Shown: positions 9,975 through 22,145 of the stretch, piece by piece
How positions within the stretch are numbered: the first letter of the stretch is position 1
How the letters are laid out: each line of letters starts with the position of its first letter
NCBI GenBank assembly: GCA_015680685.1
Contig: MNCI01001838.1
Coordinates: 136,483 to 198,482 of the forward strand
Reading direction: 5' to 3'
From: Gnetum montanum
Taxonomy: Eukaryota > Streptophyta > Gnetopsida > Gnetales > Gnetaceae
DNA: 62,000 nucleotides
Notes under the pieces: model-generated
Told to the model about the DNA's origin: nothing
Database searches by the model: none
The model's input: the letters and a program-made list of their open reading frames with translations, nothing else
Program-made: the position numbers and the translations under genes

Positions 9975-12900
9975 AGTACATGTCATCACCTCAATGAACT
10001 ACTCAAGGCGGTGGGCTTTGATGGACTATTCTTTGAGTTGTTGCAGATATGCATCTTGCTCATGCTTGTAGTGGTGCTTGTGATCCTTCTACATGTGCTC
10101 CCACTTGTACACCTTAGCACTGAAGCTCTTCTACTCCTGGCCCTTCTAGGTAAGTAGGTCCATCTATGGCATCTGCTTAATGACCTCCTAGGTGGTCTCA
10201 TTCTTGCCCCAAATCATCAACCAATACTTAGCATAATCAATCTTTACATATGCCAGGTACCATATCCCCATACCTGAGCTGATAGAAAATCATATCAGGA
10301 CTAAAGGTCCTCGATCTTCTTAGTTTTGCTTATCACCGTCTCCTAAAGCTCATGCATGCATTTCCACAAGTGCTCATTTGAGTGCCTACAAGTCCATAAC
10401 ACTTTTGCACTAGAAAGCATGCACTTGATAGATACCTTGTACATGCAATGAGGCACTTGCTCAACTTTAGGGGGATACTCGAGGATGGCATCCATTTTGG
10501 CCATTTGGTTTGGATCCCAGCGGAGCTTAGAAGCTATTGGCATGCAACAAGCAAAACAACATTAGCCATATACTAAGCATAAAATTGGTAAGGCAATGTA
10601 AGAAAAATAACATGCATATTAAGCTTGGGATCTACCTACTATATGTGGTCCACCATGTCCTCAACTATGCCTTCCATGAAGGTAAATTTATCTAGCGTCT
10701 TCACCCACGGCTTCATGCGGTGAGCAAGTGTAGGCAGTGGATCACTAGCAAGAACATTTGAGGCTATAACCAACATGATGCAATATTTAGCAACAACTAA
10801 ATAGCAAAATATGCAAGAGAAAAAGAAAAAAAATAGATGGCAACTTAAAGAACTTACCAAGTAGGCTCTCGGGTGTAAGTGCGAGGGGATCTCCCAACTA
10901 CACACCATTAAAGAGGCTTGCAAAATCACCCTTGTTGGGGTGGAATAGCCCCTCTACATCAAATTGCTAGAAGGTCTTTGTGGCCTTGTGTAGCTCCTCC
11001 TAGTGTGCCTCCTCCTTAACTTGAGAAGGGGCTATCTCTACTACTATCACTACTGCTACTTCGGTAGCCCTATCACCTAACTCACAAACATAGCATAATA
11101 GAATTAGCATAACATAGCAAGAAAACATAAAAAATTACAAACATAAAAATCATAAACATAGAAAATTTAAGAACAAATACACATGAACTAACCTACAACA
11201 TCCACATGCAAAGTCAGTATCTTGAGGAAAATTTTCCTAACACTCATCTATCCAACTACAAGGGTAGCCTCCTCTACCAAGTGTGGCCTCTTGATTTTTA
11301 TCTTGGAAGGTCCCACTATTTCTACAATGTAACTATTGGCCTTACTCACATCCTTGACAATAGTTGGGGGACACTTGCCCATGTTGTCATGGAAATAATG
11401 TGACTGTGCTTGTCATTGATGGGCTTTGGTCATAACCAAATATAACTCATCAATCCTTTCTAGGGGGGTCCTATGTGCTAGTGGTGGTGAACAAGTGTTT
11501 GACCCAAGGCTTGGACAACTACTTGCAATCCTACACTACCCAGTGTCCACTATCTCAGACCACTAAGAACTCTATGAACCTTCATAGATATGCTGTAAAG
11601 AACACGAAGTGCACATGAGACCTTACTTGGAGGTTATAGCAAAGTTTGGTGATCTTAGCTTGTAGTTTGGCAGCGAGAAAGGAGGTCCAATTAAGCCTCA
11701 TGCCCTTCTCCAATACTGCCCTCATCACCCATGCCTACTCCAACCCAAGGATTTTTCCTTGGGAGAGAAACTTTAGAAAGGTGTGGATACAAAAAGAGAA
11801 TAGAGCTCCTAGACATCAAGCACATACACATCTTTAACCATGATGCCTTTGTGAGATTGGGTGGTTCCCAACCACTCCTTGATCTCTCCTTTGTGGTCCA
11901 CCTCTCTACTAGCTTTGTCAATGACCAATGGGCCCTTGGAGGGAAGGCCAAAGAGGTCAAAAAAGAAAGCATTGCTAAGGTCTAAGACTACCCTCACTCT
12001 GTGCATGTGGGTGACAAAGTGGTGAGCATTGCTGCTGAAGGAATCTATAATGGTAACCATCTAGGCCACCAGAATGCTTGGGCTAAAGGCCAAGAAAAGG
12101 TCCATCAACCTAGCATGCATGAGCCAACTGGTCAACACCTCTAAGGCCCAATGTCACAACCAATGTTGTACCCCCTCCACATCACTATATTTCATTATGA
12201 GGGTGGCCTTGTTGCGGCCTGTGGTGACTACTGTCACCTCTCCTAAAGCAACTACAATTGTAACATGAGCAAAAACAGTGTTAAATTCAAGCAAGGGTGA
12301 ATCAATGAGTGCATGTGAGCAAGGTTAAAAGCCAAATGCACAAAAACTTATGCAGAACAAATGGTATGCGAGATGGTAGTGGTGGTGCAATTGGCTCCTG
12401 AAAGTTAGTATTGCCACTAGCCCATCCCTCATCAAGCCAATTGAGGATCATGCACCACTCGAATGCCTTCAGGTACTAGGTGGAGTATTTCTTTAAATCC
12501 TCTCCCACTTACTCTAGTATGGCCTCTTGAAAGTTTGTACTAGAGGAGAACACCTCTAGGGTAGTGTGGATCAAGGCAAGAGCCTATGGCTCATCATGGA
12601 GCTCTTGATCATCAACTTTAAATTTGGCATCAAGCATGAGTGATTAGTAGTTAGCAAATTTAGCATGGCCAATAGTAAGAAAACATAGCGTAGAATTGTA
12701 GGAGCACTTACCCTCTAGCATAGTATACAGTTCTAGGTGGATTTTGAAACATGGTATGTACATGTAGAACAATGAAGAGGGTATTTCTCCTACTATAATA
12801 GGAAAACTTTGGCATCCCCTAGATCCTAGATAAGGGATGGGAGCCTTTAAGGCCCCACCTCAAACCACTTTCTTTGTCATCATCAATCATGGGCTCATCA

Positions 12901-13195
12901 GAGATGAACCTCAGTATGTCTTGGTTGGCCTTGGACAACAATGTCTCAGTGATGATGACCGTAGCCTCTGCTATTAGGTGTGATCATATGATCACACTGA
13001 AGTGCTGTAGTAGGAATGCTAGGAACTCAGATGCCCCTAGCCAAAACCATACTACCTAATGATCCAACTTTATATCTGGGGCATGTGTGTTGTGCATAGG
13101 CTCACTCATGCAACAAAGGATGCCAACAAGCTCAACAATCACCAAGAGTGGCTTTAGCAACACCCTGTGATCACACAAATGAAACGTAGTGATAG
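9975..13195 (-). pseudogene. Antisense intron-containing gene inside element T
   Basis: On the strand opposite to gag and pol, protein-like stretches are separated by short AT-rich segments with GT...AG ends. Proposed exons (minus strand): about 13195-12712, then about 12616 to the 12.3-kb region, 12251-11193, 11076-10858, 10744-10636 and 10533-9975. Introns with clear borders are 11192-11077 (116 bp), 10857-10745 (113 bp) and 10635-10534 (102 bp). The introns starting at 12711 and ending at 12252 are clear at one end only. Readable peptides include FDLFGLPSKGPLVIDKASRE and GTTQSHKGIMVKDVYVLD (12050-11810), MKPWVKTLDKFTFMEGI (near 10700), ASKLRWDPNQMAKMDAILEY (near 10500) and a charged tail with AYLQQLKE. 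I cannot assign a family. Extra ORFs, some antisense, are known in Tat-lineage elements. Stops and frame breaks show decay. Confidence 0.55.
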
Positions 13196-13199
13196 TATG

Positions 13200-14930
13200 A
13201 AATAGATGCATTTTGGGCAAAAAAACACATTAGTTTACACTTAGTAAAAATTAGCATGGCATAACATAACTTAGAAAAAATATATCCTAGGGCCCCCTGG
13301 GCCCCGTGAGTATGGGTAATCAACATATACATTTGACATACTCATTGTGGTACAACATGTTAGCATAGCATTAGCATTTCATTCCATGTGCATGCATGTC
13401 TCGCATTGTCTTGGTTTGCATGTTCTAGCAATCTGGCATTACTTCGGTTTACAAGATTGACATTATCATAGTTTTTAGCATTGTAGACATTTTTACATTT
13501 AACGAAATTTTTTCAAATTTTTTCTAACTCCAAGTGAATAGTCCAGAGTAGTCACAAGAAATTCTGACTCTAGACTACCTTTGGGAGCATAGCCTAGGAA
13601 CATCAAAAAAAAATCTAACTATTGGCTACATTCCTAGGAAGTGTAGCTCGAATTTTCACAAATTTTCAAATGTTGGCTATGCTCCCATGGAGTGTAGCCC
13701 CAAAAACAAATTTTTGTTCCAACAAAAAGAAAACAAAGGGAGTAAGAAGAGGCTATGGGCACATCCCTTGATGTGCATCCCACCTCGTTGGCCACAGCCC
13801 TAGGGCTGTGGTCAAACCCTCACCCTTACCTTGTGTAGGCCAAGTTGAACCAAATTTTTTTTTTCTTAGGGGGTAATCCTTGCTATGATTCTTCTCCACC
13901 ATAAGCCATCTGGGTCACCATGCACATAATCATCCCTACCCTTGCCTAGTGCATCAAGTAGCGTTAAAAGAATTAAAAAAAAAAGAAAACTAAAATAACA
14001 ACAATTTTTCCTCCCCTACCACCCTACACAAACCCACTGTCTCTCTTGCCTGTGGCCACATGTGCCACTGTAGTAGCCACAATTGCTACAAAGCATACCA
14101 TTACCCCTACCCTACCACCATTAAACTCTCTCTTCATGGCCAAAATGAACCCCTTTCCACAATGCAAACCCTTGTCCTTGAGCTGTACAAGCTTATGGCT
14201 TCTCTCCCCCATAGCTGTGTTGATTACTGCAACAATCGTGACCACAACTAAGCTTGCTCACCTTGCTCCACTGAAACCCTCAAAAAATAAAAAGAGATAA
14301 GGGAGCGAAACCACTCTAGTGTACACACAAAACTCTCAAAGTTGTGGTAGGCTCAACAGCCATGGCGATGGTGGCTCCTACCAAGGTAGGGTGCTACTCC
14401 CAAGATCCAAGCCCCAACATCAAAATGTAAGAAAAAAATGTAGAAAATAATAAAAGGGGAGGGGGGGGGGGGGTTTAGTGTAGTCAGTGTACTTGCTAAT
14501 CAACAGTGCCCTTGACTCCTCTACACATGCCCATGGTAGGTGCTTTAGGACTCACTCTCCCTCCTCCACATTGGCTAGACCAAGGTTCTAATGTTCACTT
14601 TGGTGCAACATTGTTGATGACTATGCTCTTGCAACCACGCTACGCTATGCAAAGTTCATTTTTACCTTTGACAATGACAAAATTCACCAAGGGTAAAACA
14701 CACTTATATACCCCAGGGGACCACTTAAATTTTTACCTATATGAGACTACGCTCAATAGTGCTGAGCATAGCCAAGTGTGAGCATAGGCATCAGAGTTGG
14801 AAAAATATTTGATTTTTTTGGTTGTCTCCAAACTTAGAAAAATTTTGAATTTTTCTTATCACCCAGTGAGCACCCAAGCCAGTTTTGTTTTTCCAACGCA
14901 CCAAGCCTCACTCCAATGATGCATTTAGTG
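13200..14930. other. Spacer with LTR-like palindromes, function unclear
   Basis: No credible reading frame. At 13530-13700 there are gagcatagcc, ggctacattcctaggaagtg and ggctatgctcccatggagtg motifs in the style of the T LTRs, so part of this may be a diverged LTR piece. A G-tract at 14455-14473 follows an A-rich run. The open frames at 14046-14300 and 14506-14781 are threonine/leucine-rich and look fortuitous. Confidence 0.4.
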
Positions 14931-14934
14931 CATA

Positions 14935-15130
14935 TAACCATCTACTATGACATTAAACTAGCACTCCAGCATCTACTATGATGTTAAACTAGCACTTCAT
15001 CGTATGCTACGATGTTAACCTGGAATCTCACAGTCTGCCAAGACCTTAAACTAGTGCTTCATAGTCTGTTTGGACCTTAAATTGACAACTCTATGGTCCA
15101 CTAAGGATCAAAACTGGCCTATGCATCCCT
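14935..15130 (+). repeat. Short tandem repeat array 2 of element T
   Basis: About six units of roughly 32 bp: catctactatgatgttaaac and variants (tctgccaagaccttaaacta). Related in pattern to the arrays at 8690 and 18785. Confidence 0.7.
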
Positions 15131-15225
15131 TGCATTTGAAATTGCATTCACATGCTTAGGAAAAATTTTATCACATTGTTTTTTTAATTGTGCATATCAC
15201 TTTTACTAAGGCAGATGCAGCTTGA

Positions 15226-15248
15226 CATTTTTCTAGTTGTCTTTGTAG
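15226..15248 (+). promoter_or_regulatory. Candidate 3' splice site opening the pol exon
   Basis: A pyrimidine-rich tract (gacatttttctagttgtctt, then tgtag) ends at 15248. The next base starts the pol frame (DYYKIHN...), and the codon directly before is the in-frame TAG of the splice signal itself. Ogre elements have an intron between protease and RT, so the position is the expected one. The donor is uncertain; CAAG|GTGAAT at 8308-8317 is one candidate. Confidence 0.55.
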
Positions 15249-18200
15249 GATTATTACAAGATTCACAACATCACTACGTATGAGCATCTTCATTTGCCTT
15301 TGGTCCTCACTGGGCCACATGATGATCTTATGCAATGCATCAATCCTCAATGCCTAGATCTTGAGCTAGTAGCTTACAATGAATACATAACATTTGTAAA
15401 GGCACTACTAGACTGGCTAGACCATCTAGTTAAGACTCTAGATCTAGAGGTAGGTGATGTCACCGAGGATCCCCTCATTGAAGTCCATATAGCAACATCC
15501 AATGGTGTGGTGAAGACATTGAAACTTGGTTCTTTGTTGGAGCCTCAATATGCCCAAAACATTGCAAAAGTACTTAACACAGGTATCAAGGCATTTATAT
15601 GGTCTTATGAATACATGTCAATCCTAGATCCTCACGTAGTACAACACAACATAATCCTGAATCCTAGCATGAAACCAGGCAAGTAGAAAGCCTGAAAGGT
15701 TAGGCCTAAGGTGGCGTTGGCAGTCCACAATGAAATCACTAAGCTCTACAAGGTTGGTTTCATCTAGGCCATTGACTACACCGACTAGGTCTCCAACATC
15801 GTTGTTGTCCCTAGAAAAATAGAAGTATATGCATTTGCATAGACTTTCGAGACTTGAACAAGGCAACCATTAAGGATTATTTTCTATTACTTAGTATTGA
15901 TCAACTAGTCAATACTATGGCTTACTATGCCTTGTTGTCCTTTATGGATGGGTTCTCGGGGTACAACCAGATTCAAATCAACGTAAAGCACCAGCTCAAT
16001 ACTACCTTCATGACCTCTTGGGGTACCTTTTGCTATACCATGATGCTCTTCAGACTTAAGAACACAAGAGTGACTTATCAACAAGCTATGACATACATCT
16101 TTAGTGGTTACTTGTTAGGTTTTCTTAATGATTATGTTGAAGATACAGTAGTTAAGTCCAAGGCATCACAAAACCATGCAGATGACTTAGACCTTGTGCT
16201 CAAACATTGTTTGAAACATAAACTTAGGCTAAACCCTAAGAAATGTGTCTTCGGTGTCAAGATGGGATACATGCTAGGGTTTGTAGTATCCAAAGTAGGC
16301 ATATGTGTAGACCCCATAAGGTTAAGACCATCATCAACTTAGCACCACCAACCAATCTTAAGGAGCTACGAGGGTTACAAGGCATATTGCAATTCATATG
16401 ATGGTTTATCACATAGTTGATTGATAGGTTATAGCCTATGCAACATTTGCTAAAAAAGGGACTCCACTTTGAGTGGATGGCTTAATGCCAAGAGGCATTT
16501 GACAACCTTAAACAAGAGCTGGCTCAACTTCCAATAGTCTACCCTCCGTAAGGAGATAAACCTTTCTACATCTACCTTGCTACCTCAAACTTGTCCATCA
16601 CTTCTTTGCTTTGTGAAAAGAAAAATGATGGTATAGAGGTCCCTATATACTACCTAATCCATGCATTAGTAGCCTACAAAGTAAAGTACAATGATGTGAA
16701 AAAGACTTGCCTCATCTTAGTCTTCACACTTAAGAAGTGCAGGCATTATCTTTTCCACATTCAAGTCAACATCATCTATAAGAGCAATGTACTTCAAGCC
16801 ATTATAATGAATATATATGAGAGTAGTCACATTGCTTGTTGGAAAGTAATAACCACAGAGTTTGACCTACATTACATTATACAAGCATCAATGAAAGTTC
16901 AAGTAATAGCCACACAACTTACGGCTTCCCCAATCAACAATCAAGCAACAACAGATCTAGAATTTTTGGATGAGCATGTCACTAGCATAAGCCAAGTGCT
17001 TAACAACTTTGAGGTACTCTTACACTTTGATGGCACTTCAACCTCTCAAGGGGGTAGTGTTACTTCTATAATCACATTCCCCTCCAGAGAGATCTAACCC
17101 TTTGCATATCACTTTACATTTCCATGCACCAATAACATGGTGGAGTACGAAGGTCTCTTTCAGGGTATCTTAGTAACTTGTGACTTAGGGATACAAAACA
17201 TAGTGATCTGAGGTGATTCACAACTAGTTGTCAACCAAGTCACAAAGGTTTATGCTTGCAAAGCCCAATACTTGAAACCTTACTGTGACCTAGCAAAGCA
17301 CTTGCTTAGGCAATTTGCAATTACGAATGTCCAACATATCCCCCACAACGAAAATTCCATTACTGATGCATTAGATATGTTAGCCTTAAGCATTGCACCT
17401 GAAATGTTTCCTGCATTGCCCACTGTGGTGGTGGATTACACTATGCATATCATGCAAGAAACCAACATTGCATCTATAACCACAATAAGCATGACCCCTG
17501 TAGTAGAGTGGTATGATGACATCAACTCATACCTTCTATAGGGTGAATCTCTGTAGCACCTAACCACTACCCAAAAGGGAAAAATGTGAAAGTGATCATG
17601 GCAATATGTCAACGTGGGTGAGAGCACACTATGCCATTGATCCTATGATGGCATACTACTAACATGCATTAGTGACAACAAAGTGTAGATGATCATTGAA
17701 AAAGTCCACAAGGGACTCTATGGAGGCCACATAGCACCCAGGGTAATGGTGGAAAAAATTAGATGCTTAGGCTACTATTAGCCTTACATGGAATGCGATT
17801 GAGTCTCTAAGATCAAGGTGTGCAACACATGTCAACAACATGGTAGCCTTGTGCACGTACCACCCACTGAGCTGGGTACAACATAGATCATGTGGTTGTT
17901 CCAACATTGGGGGCTAGACATTATAGGACCTATAATTTCTACATCCTTTGTAGGACATAGTTTCATCATAACCACTATTGAGTACTTTACAAAGTGGGTT
18001 GAAGCTATTTCCCTTAGGAGGATCCCATCATAGTAGTTCTGCAAATTTATACTCGACAATATAGTGTCTTGTTTTGGTTTACCTATGACCATTGTCATAG
18101 AAAATAGGCCATAGTTTAGTAGTATTGAGACCAAAGCCTTTTGCAAGTGCCTTGGAATCAAACATTCCTTCTCGTCACCCTACTACCCACAAGTGAATGG

Positions 18201-18742
18201 CCAAGCAGAGGCCACAAACAAGGTCATCATCAATCTTCTAAAGAAGATGCTTCACAATAGCAAGTGGTGATGGCATGTGGCTAATCTACATGCTCTAGGC
18301 CTACTACACAACACAAAGAACTACAATAGGTAAGATACCATATAGTTTGATTTATGTTTCTAAAGCCATCTTTCCTCTTGAATTGCAAGTCCCATCGCTC
18401 CGTGTAATCCTCTCAAGCTTCATTGACAAGGCTCAAAATGACAAGTTGAGAATCATTGATCTTGACTCAATAGAGGAGGAGTGCATGCTTGATCAAATCA
18501 AGCAGTACCAATAAACACAATGGCAAAAGCACCATCACAACTAACATCAACGCCTAATCAAGGAGGGGGACCTAGTCCTCAAGGCCATTTATGAACCCAC
18601 AGATAGATTCTTAGCCAATTGGGAAGGGCCTTTCTTAGTCATCAAGGCTTATGATAATGGAGCATTCAGGCTCACTAACCATGATGCCAGTGAATTTTCC
18701 AATATGGTAAACCACTTGTACTTGAAGCTGTACTATGCCTAG
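15249..18742 (+). pseudogene. pol of element T: RT, two RNase H domains, integrase
   Basis: An RT-leading segment (15249-15690, with FIWSYEYMSILDPHVVQHNI) is followed by RT (15850-16330): YALLSFMDGFSGYNQIQI, FCYTMMLFRLKN and YVEDTVVKS. The catalytic YxDD is YVED, with the first aspartate changed. A Ty3-type RNase H remnant lies at 16590-16900. A second, archaeal-type RNase H is at 17025-17400: FDGTSTSQGGS, TNNMVEYEGL, then GDSQLVVNQV. Integrase follows: zinc-finger half VCNTCQQHG (about 17820), WGLDIIGPI (17910), a lost second aspartate (IENRP, about 18100), and SPYYPQVNGQAEATN (about 18180) with the glutamate. It ends NHLYLKLYYA-stop at 18742. RT-RNaseH-RNaseH-integrase is the Tat arrangement. 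More than ten stops make it non-functional. Confidence 0.85.
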
Positions 18743-18784
18743 TACCCAATGCTGCATCAACGATAAAGCAAGGTAAGCAAAGAG

Positions 18785-19215
18785 AGTCCACTATGACTAT
18801 AAACAAGCACAAATGAGTTTGCTATGAATATAAAATGGCACAAAAATAGTCTGCTATGACTATAAATTGGCATAGATGAGTCTTCTATGACTATAAATTG
18901 GCACATTAATAGTTCACTATGACTATAAATTATCACAGACCATCCTTGGGCCATGATACTAAAACTGGCACCCACAACATTCATCCATCATGACACTTAA
19001 ACTAGCATAGCTCATCATTGTGTCATTATGTTAAACTGGCGCAAGATCCACTATCTGCTATGATGTTAAACTAGCACACAACAATATGCTAGGACTATAA
19101 ACTAGCACATCATGGTCTACTAGGACCTTAAACTAGGTTCACGATCTACTAGGACCCTAAACTAGCACAACATATGGTCTACCAAGACCTTAAACTGGGT
19201 TTGTAGTTTAACACA
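18785..19215 (+). repeat. Short tandem repeat array 3 of element T
   Basis: About twelve units of 30-36 bp, first tctgctatgactataaattg and later ctaggaccttaaactagcac. It begins some 40 bp after the pol stop. Open frames here only translate the repeat. Confidence 0.75.
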
Positions 19216-19297
19216 CATAGTCCTATGGATAAGCAAGTGTGAATAATTTCAACTCTTTGTCATTTTCCCACACCTTGTGGGTAGGGCAGGGTGAAGC

Positions 19298-19401
19298 ACT
19301 ATAGTTCCAGAAATTCCAAAAATTCCAAAAATTCTGGAATTTCTGGAACTATAGTTCCAAAAATTCTGGAATTTCTGGAACTATAGTTCCAGAAATTCTA
19401 G
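19298..19401. repeat. Palindrome cluster
   Basis: 20-bp arms at 19298-19317 and 19336-19355 are perfect inverted repeats with an 18-bp loop. A 30-bp uninterrupted perfect palindrome centred between 19383 and 19384 spans 19369-19398 (core CTGGAACTATAGTTCCAG). The arms are reused, so several alternative hairpins can form. Confidence 0.85.
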
Positions 19402-20808
19402 GGTGGAGCTTTTGGAATGTTTGCAGTATTTTTACCCCTTGGCATTTTTCTAATCATCCAGAAATTCCTTTGGGCATTTTTCTGACCTTCTAGATCTCCT
19501 GCCATGGTTACTAGCAATATCAACCCCAGGCTACATCAATAGCATTACTGACCTTGGGTGGTTCATTATTGGTTAGAGCTCTCATGGTTAGCACAACCCT
19601 TTGGAGTCATGGTAGTATTAGGGCCTTGGTCATCTCACCTACTCTGTTGGGATCTTTCCATTTCTCAAGTACATGCCTCTGGTGTGGCTATTGAAGCTTT
19701 TGTAGCTCTCTTGCTCTAACACTTACACTAGTTTTCTTACACTAGTGTTGCAAGTTCTTGCAACTAGTCTAGCACTCATGACACTTGCAGCATCCTTGCA
19801 GCTAATAGTTTGCTCTCATCTCATGTTGTGTGGTTATTTTGCTTTTTTTTCCTATGTTATGTTTGTAGGATGAAGTCCTAGAGGTAGTTGTGCAAAGGCG
19901 CATCTCATTGCAACGGCAAAACCCCACATTGCTCTGATGTGCATGATTAGGCTAATTGAACCGCTTAGGAGTGCACATCCATATTACCCTACTTTAGCCT
20001 ACTCGTGTTACCCCCTTTTCCTTGCATTTCCCTACTTCCCTCTACATCACCAAGCTTGCAACCCCTTTGATATGCATGGCACCCTATTTTTTTCAATCAT
20101 AGAACTTGTAACAGACATAATGCAACTCATCCTCTAGAGAGCTTTTGTGGGCTAGTCAAAGCCCAAGCAGATATAATGCAACTCATAACAAGGAGGAAAA
20201 ACCTATCCTACAGATGCAACATAGTTGCATTAAAGCAAGGCCCAGTAGGTGGCACGTAGCCCACTTGACAAAAAGTATCTTGCAGCTAGCATCTCGTAAT
20301 GTGTAGAACCCAAAGCAAGTTCACCACCAAGTAAAAAAGAAAAAAAAAAGAATAGGGAAAAACATGTTCCCAAGAAAATTAGTAGAGCTGCAATTTCACA
20401 ACTAGTCCAACCTTGAATTCGCATTGACCTTCTCACAAGCACTTCGATGAGAGGTTACAATTTTAGGGGCAAGCCATTCTAGTGCCATGGACACTGACTC
20501 TCTTATAAGCATTTTGATGAGAGGTCACTATTTTGGTGACAGGCCATCTTGGTGCCATGATCCCCATCAACCATGTTGACTTTGCATCTTGTAGTAGTAT
20601 GCACTCTTTGCATCTCATTCCCTTGTTACCCTTAACACATTTTGTATAACCTTTATCCTTTATCCCTAGCATACCATTACCCTTAGCACTCTTGAGCATG
20701 GTGAAGTAACACTTGGTTAGGTATTGATGAGCGATGTTCGTGTCAGGCCTACTATGATGTTTTGCGTTATTTGTCAACATCTCTTAGGCCACTCCTCCAA
20801 ACGTTAGC
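19402..20808 (+). other. 3' spacer of element T
   Basis: No coding region supported. A unit of about 66 bp occurs twice (20426-20491 and 20495-20560, core gatgagaggt...ggtgccatg). A pyrimidine tract followed by tttgtaggatgaag near 19840-19880 resembles the splice site at 15248, but no frame follows. Confidence 0.45.
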
Positions 20809-20821
20809 AAAGAGGAACCAA
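20809..20821 (+). other. Polypurine tract region of T
   Basis: agcaaagaggaaccaa lies directly before the 3' LTR start TGAAAC. It is purine-rich with two interrupting cytosines, as expected for a decayed plus-strand primer. Confidence 0.5.
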
Positions 20822-22112
20822 TGAAACATTACCAAATTCATACTCCCAGGTCTCAACTACAAATTTGGCTTAGTGTCAAAACTTGGCAAATTTTTTCTAA
20901 GTGTTGAGATTACACCCCCACTATTGGGACTACACTCCAGAGCATAGTCAGTGTAGTTGACACTAATAGTTCTAATTTGCAAAAATTTTCTAAGTATCAA
21001 TAGTAGCTACAAATTTTTCTAAGTGTCCTAACTATGCTCACCCTATCAGGACTATGCTCTAGAGCATAGTTGGCCTTGGAATGACTAGTTTTGCAAATTT
21101 TCCTAGGTGTCAAGCTAAAGGGTGCTGAGCATGTATGGAATGGACAAAATAGTTTGGTAGATTTTCTAAGTCATAGGCCTATGCTCCCTACTATGCTCTA
21201 GAGCATAGTGGGTGCATCATCTTTGCTAGATTTTTCCAAGTGTTGGGGCTATGCTCACACTGCTAGGGCTATGCTCTAGAGTGTAGCTAGTGTAGCCTAC
21301 ATAGAGCATCATTTTTTGGCAAGATTTGCCTAGCTCCTTGAACTACACTCTAGAGCATAGTTAGCATATTCTATCAGAACTGCCTCCAAAAGCCCTAAAA
21401 ACTTAGCACCAACCTACATCTCAGCTCTAACATTCCTTTGGCAAGTAAGATTAACAAGTTTTTTCTCTTTTGCACTCTCATTTGCCCAAAAAATTGTACC
21501 TATGCTTGACACCACTCAAAAGAGTGGGCAGCATAGTTTCCAAATTGCACTATTTTGCATTATTTTCAAGTACTTTTTGGTTTTTTTGGCACTTGCACAT
21601 GTAGTCTTGGTAGCATAGTCATAGTTTGGCAGTCTCATAGGATCCATTAGAGTGCACTAACAAAATAATGTTTTGCTTTAGCAAGAGCATAGTTGGGGCT
21701 AGCGTAGTCCTAGCTACCCCTTTACCACTTGGCACCCGATCTAATATTTATGCTAACCCTAGTCCTATAAATATCTATGTGCTTCACATTTTAGGGGTTG
21801 GCATTTTCATTCAACAATTGAAATTTTGGCATTGACACTCTGGCATTCGAGCACCCTTAGCATCTTGGCAAACTTTGGGACACCACTAGACACTGTTGCA
21901 CATCACTACGACACTATTGCACACTACCCAGCCTACCGCTGGCCACCACAACTTGTAGGACACCGTAGCAGCCAACCTGGTAGGCTTAGACTCCATGGCG
22001 AGCATTAATTTCCATAGCTAGAAACCTTGAGATTGTGACTACACTTGCCCACTACACCTATTATACACCACATACCTCCTAAACTTTTCTTTGTAATTAA
22101 CTATGCTTCCCC

Positions 22113-22145
<33 letters not shown>

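Noticed and set aside
11646-11985. Three overlapping open frames on both strands
   Set aside because: Only the minus-strand frame with FGLPSKGP...GIMVKDVYVLD has protein-like composition and continues into neighbouring exons; the others are shadows.
14455-14480. Polypurine tract plus LTR start
   Set aside because: The G-run follows A-rich DNA as a polypurine tract would, but no TG...CA repeat with a partner begins there.
18757-18984. Open frame of 75 codons on the minus strand
   Set aside because: It only translates the tandem repeat array after pol (repeating YSHS-type units).
8690-19215. Regularly spaced repeats resembling a CRISPR array
   Set aside because: Units are contiguous and variable with no unique spacers, and the DNA is plant nuclear.
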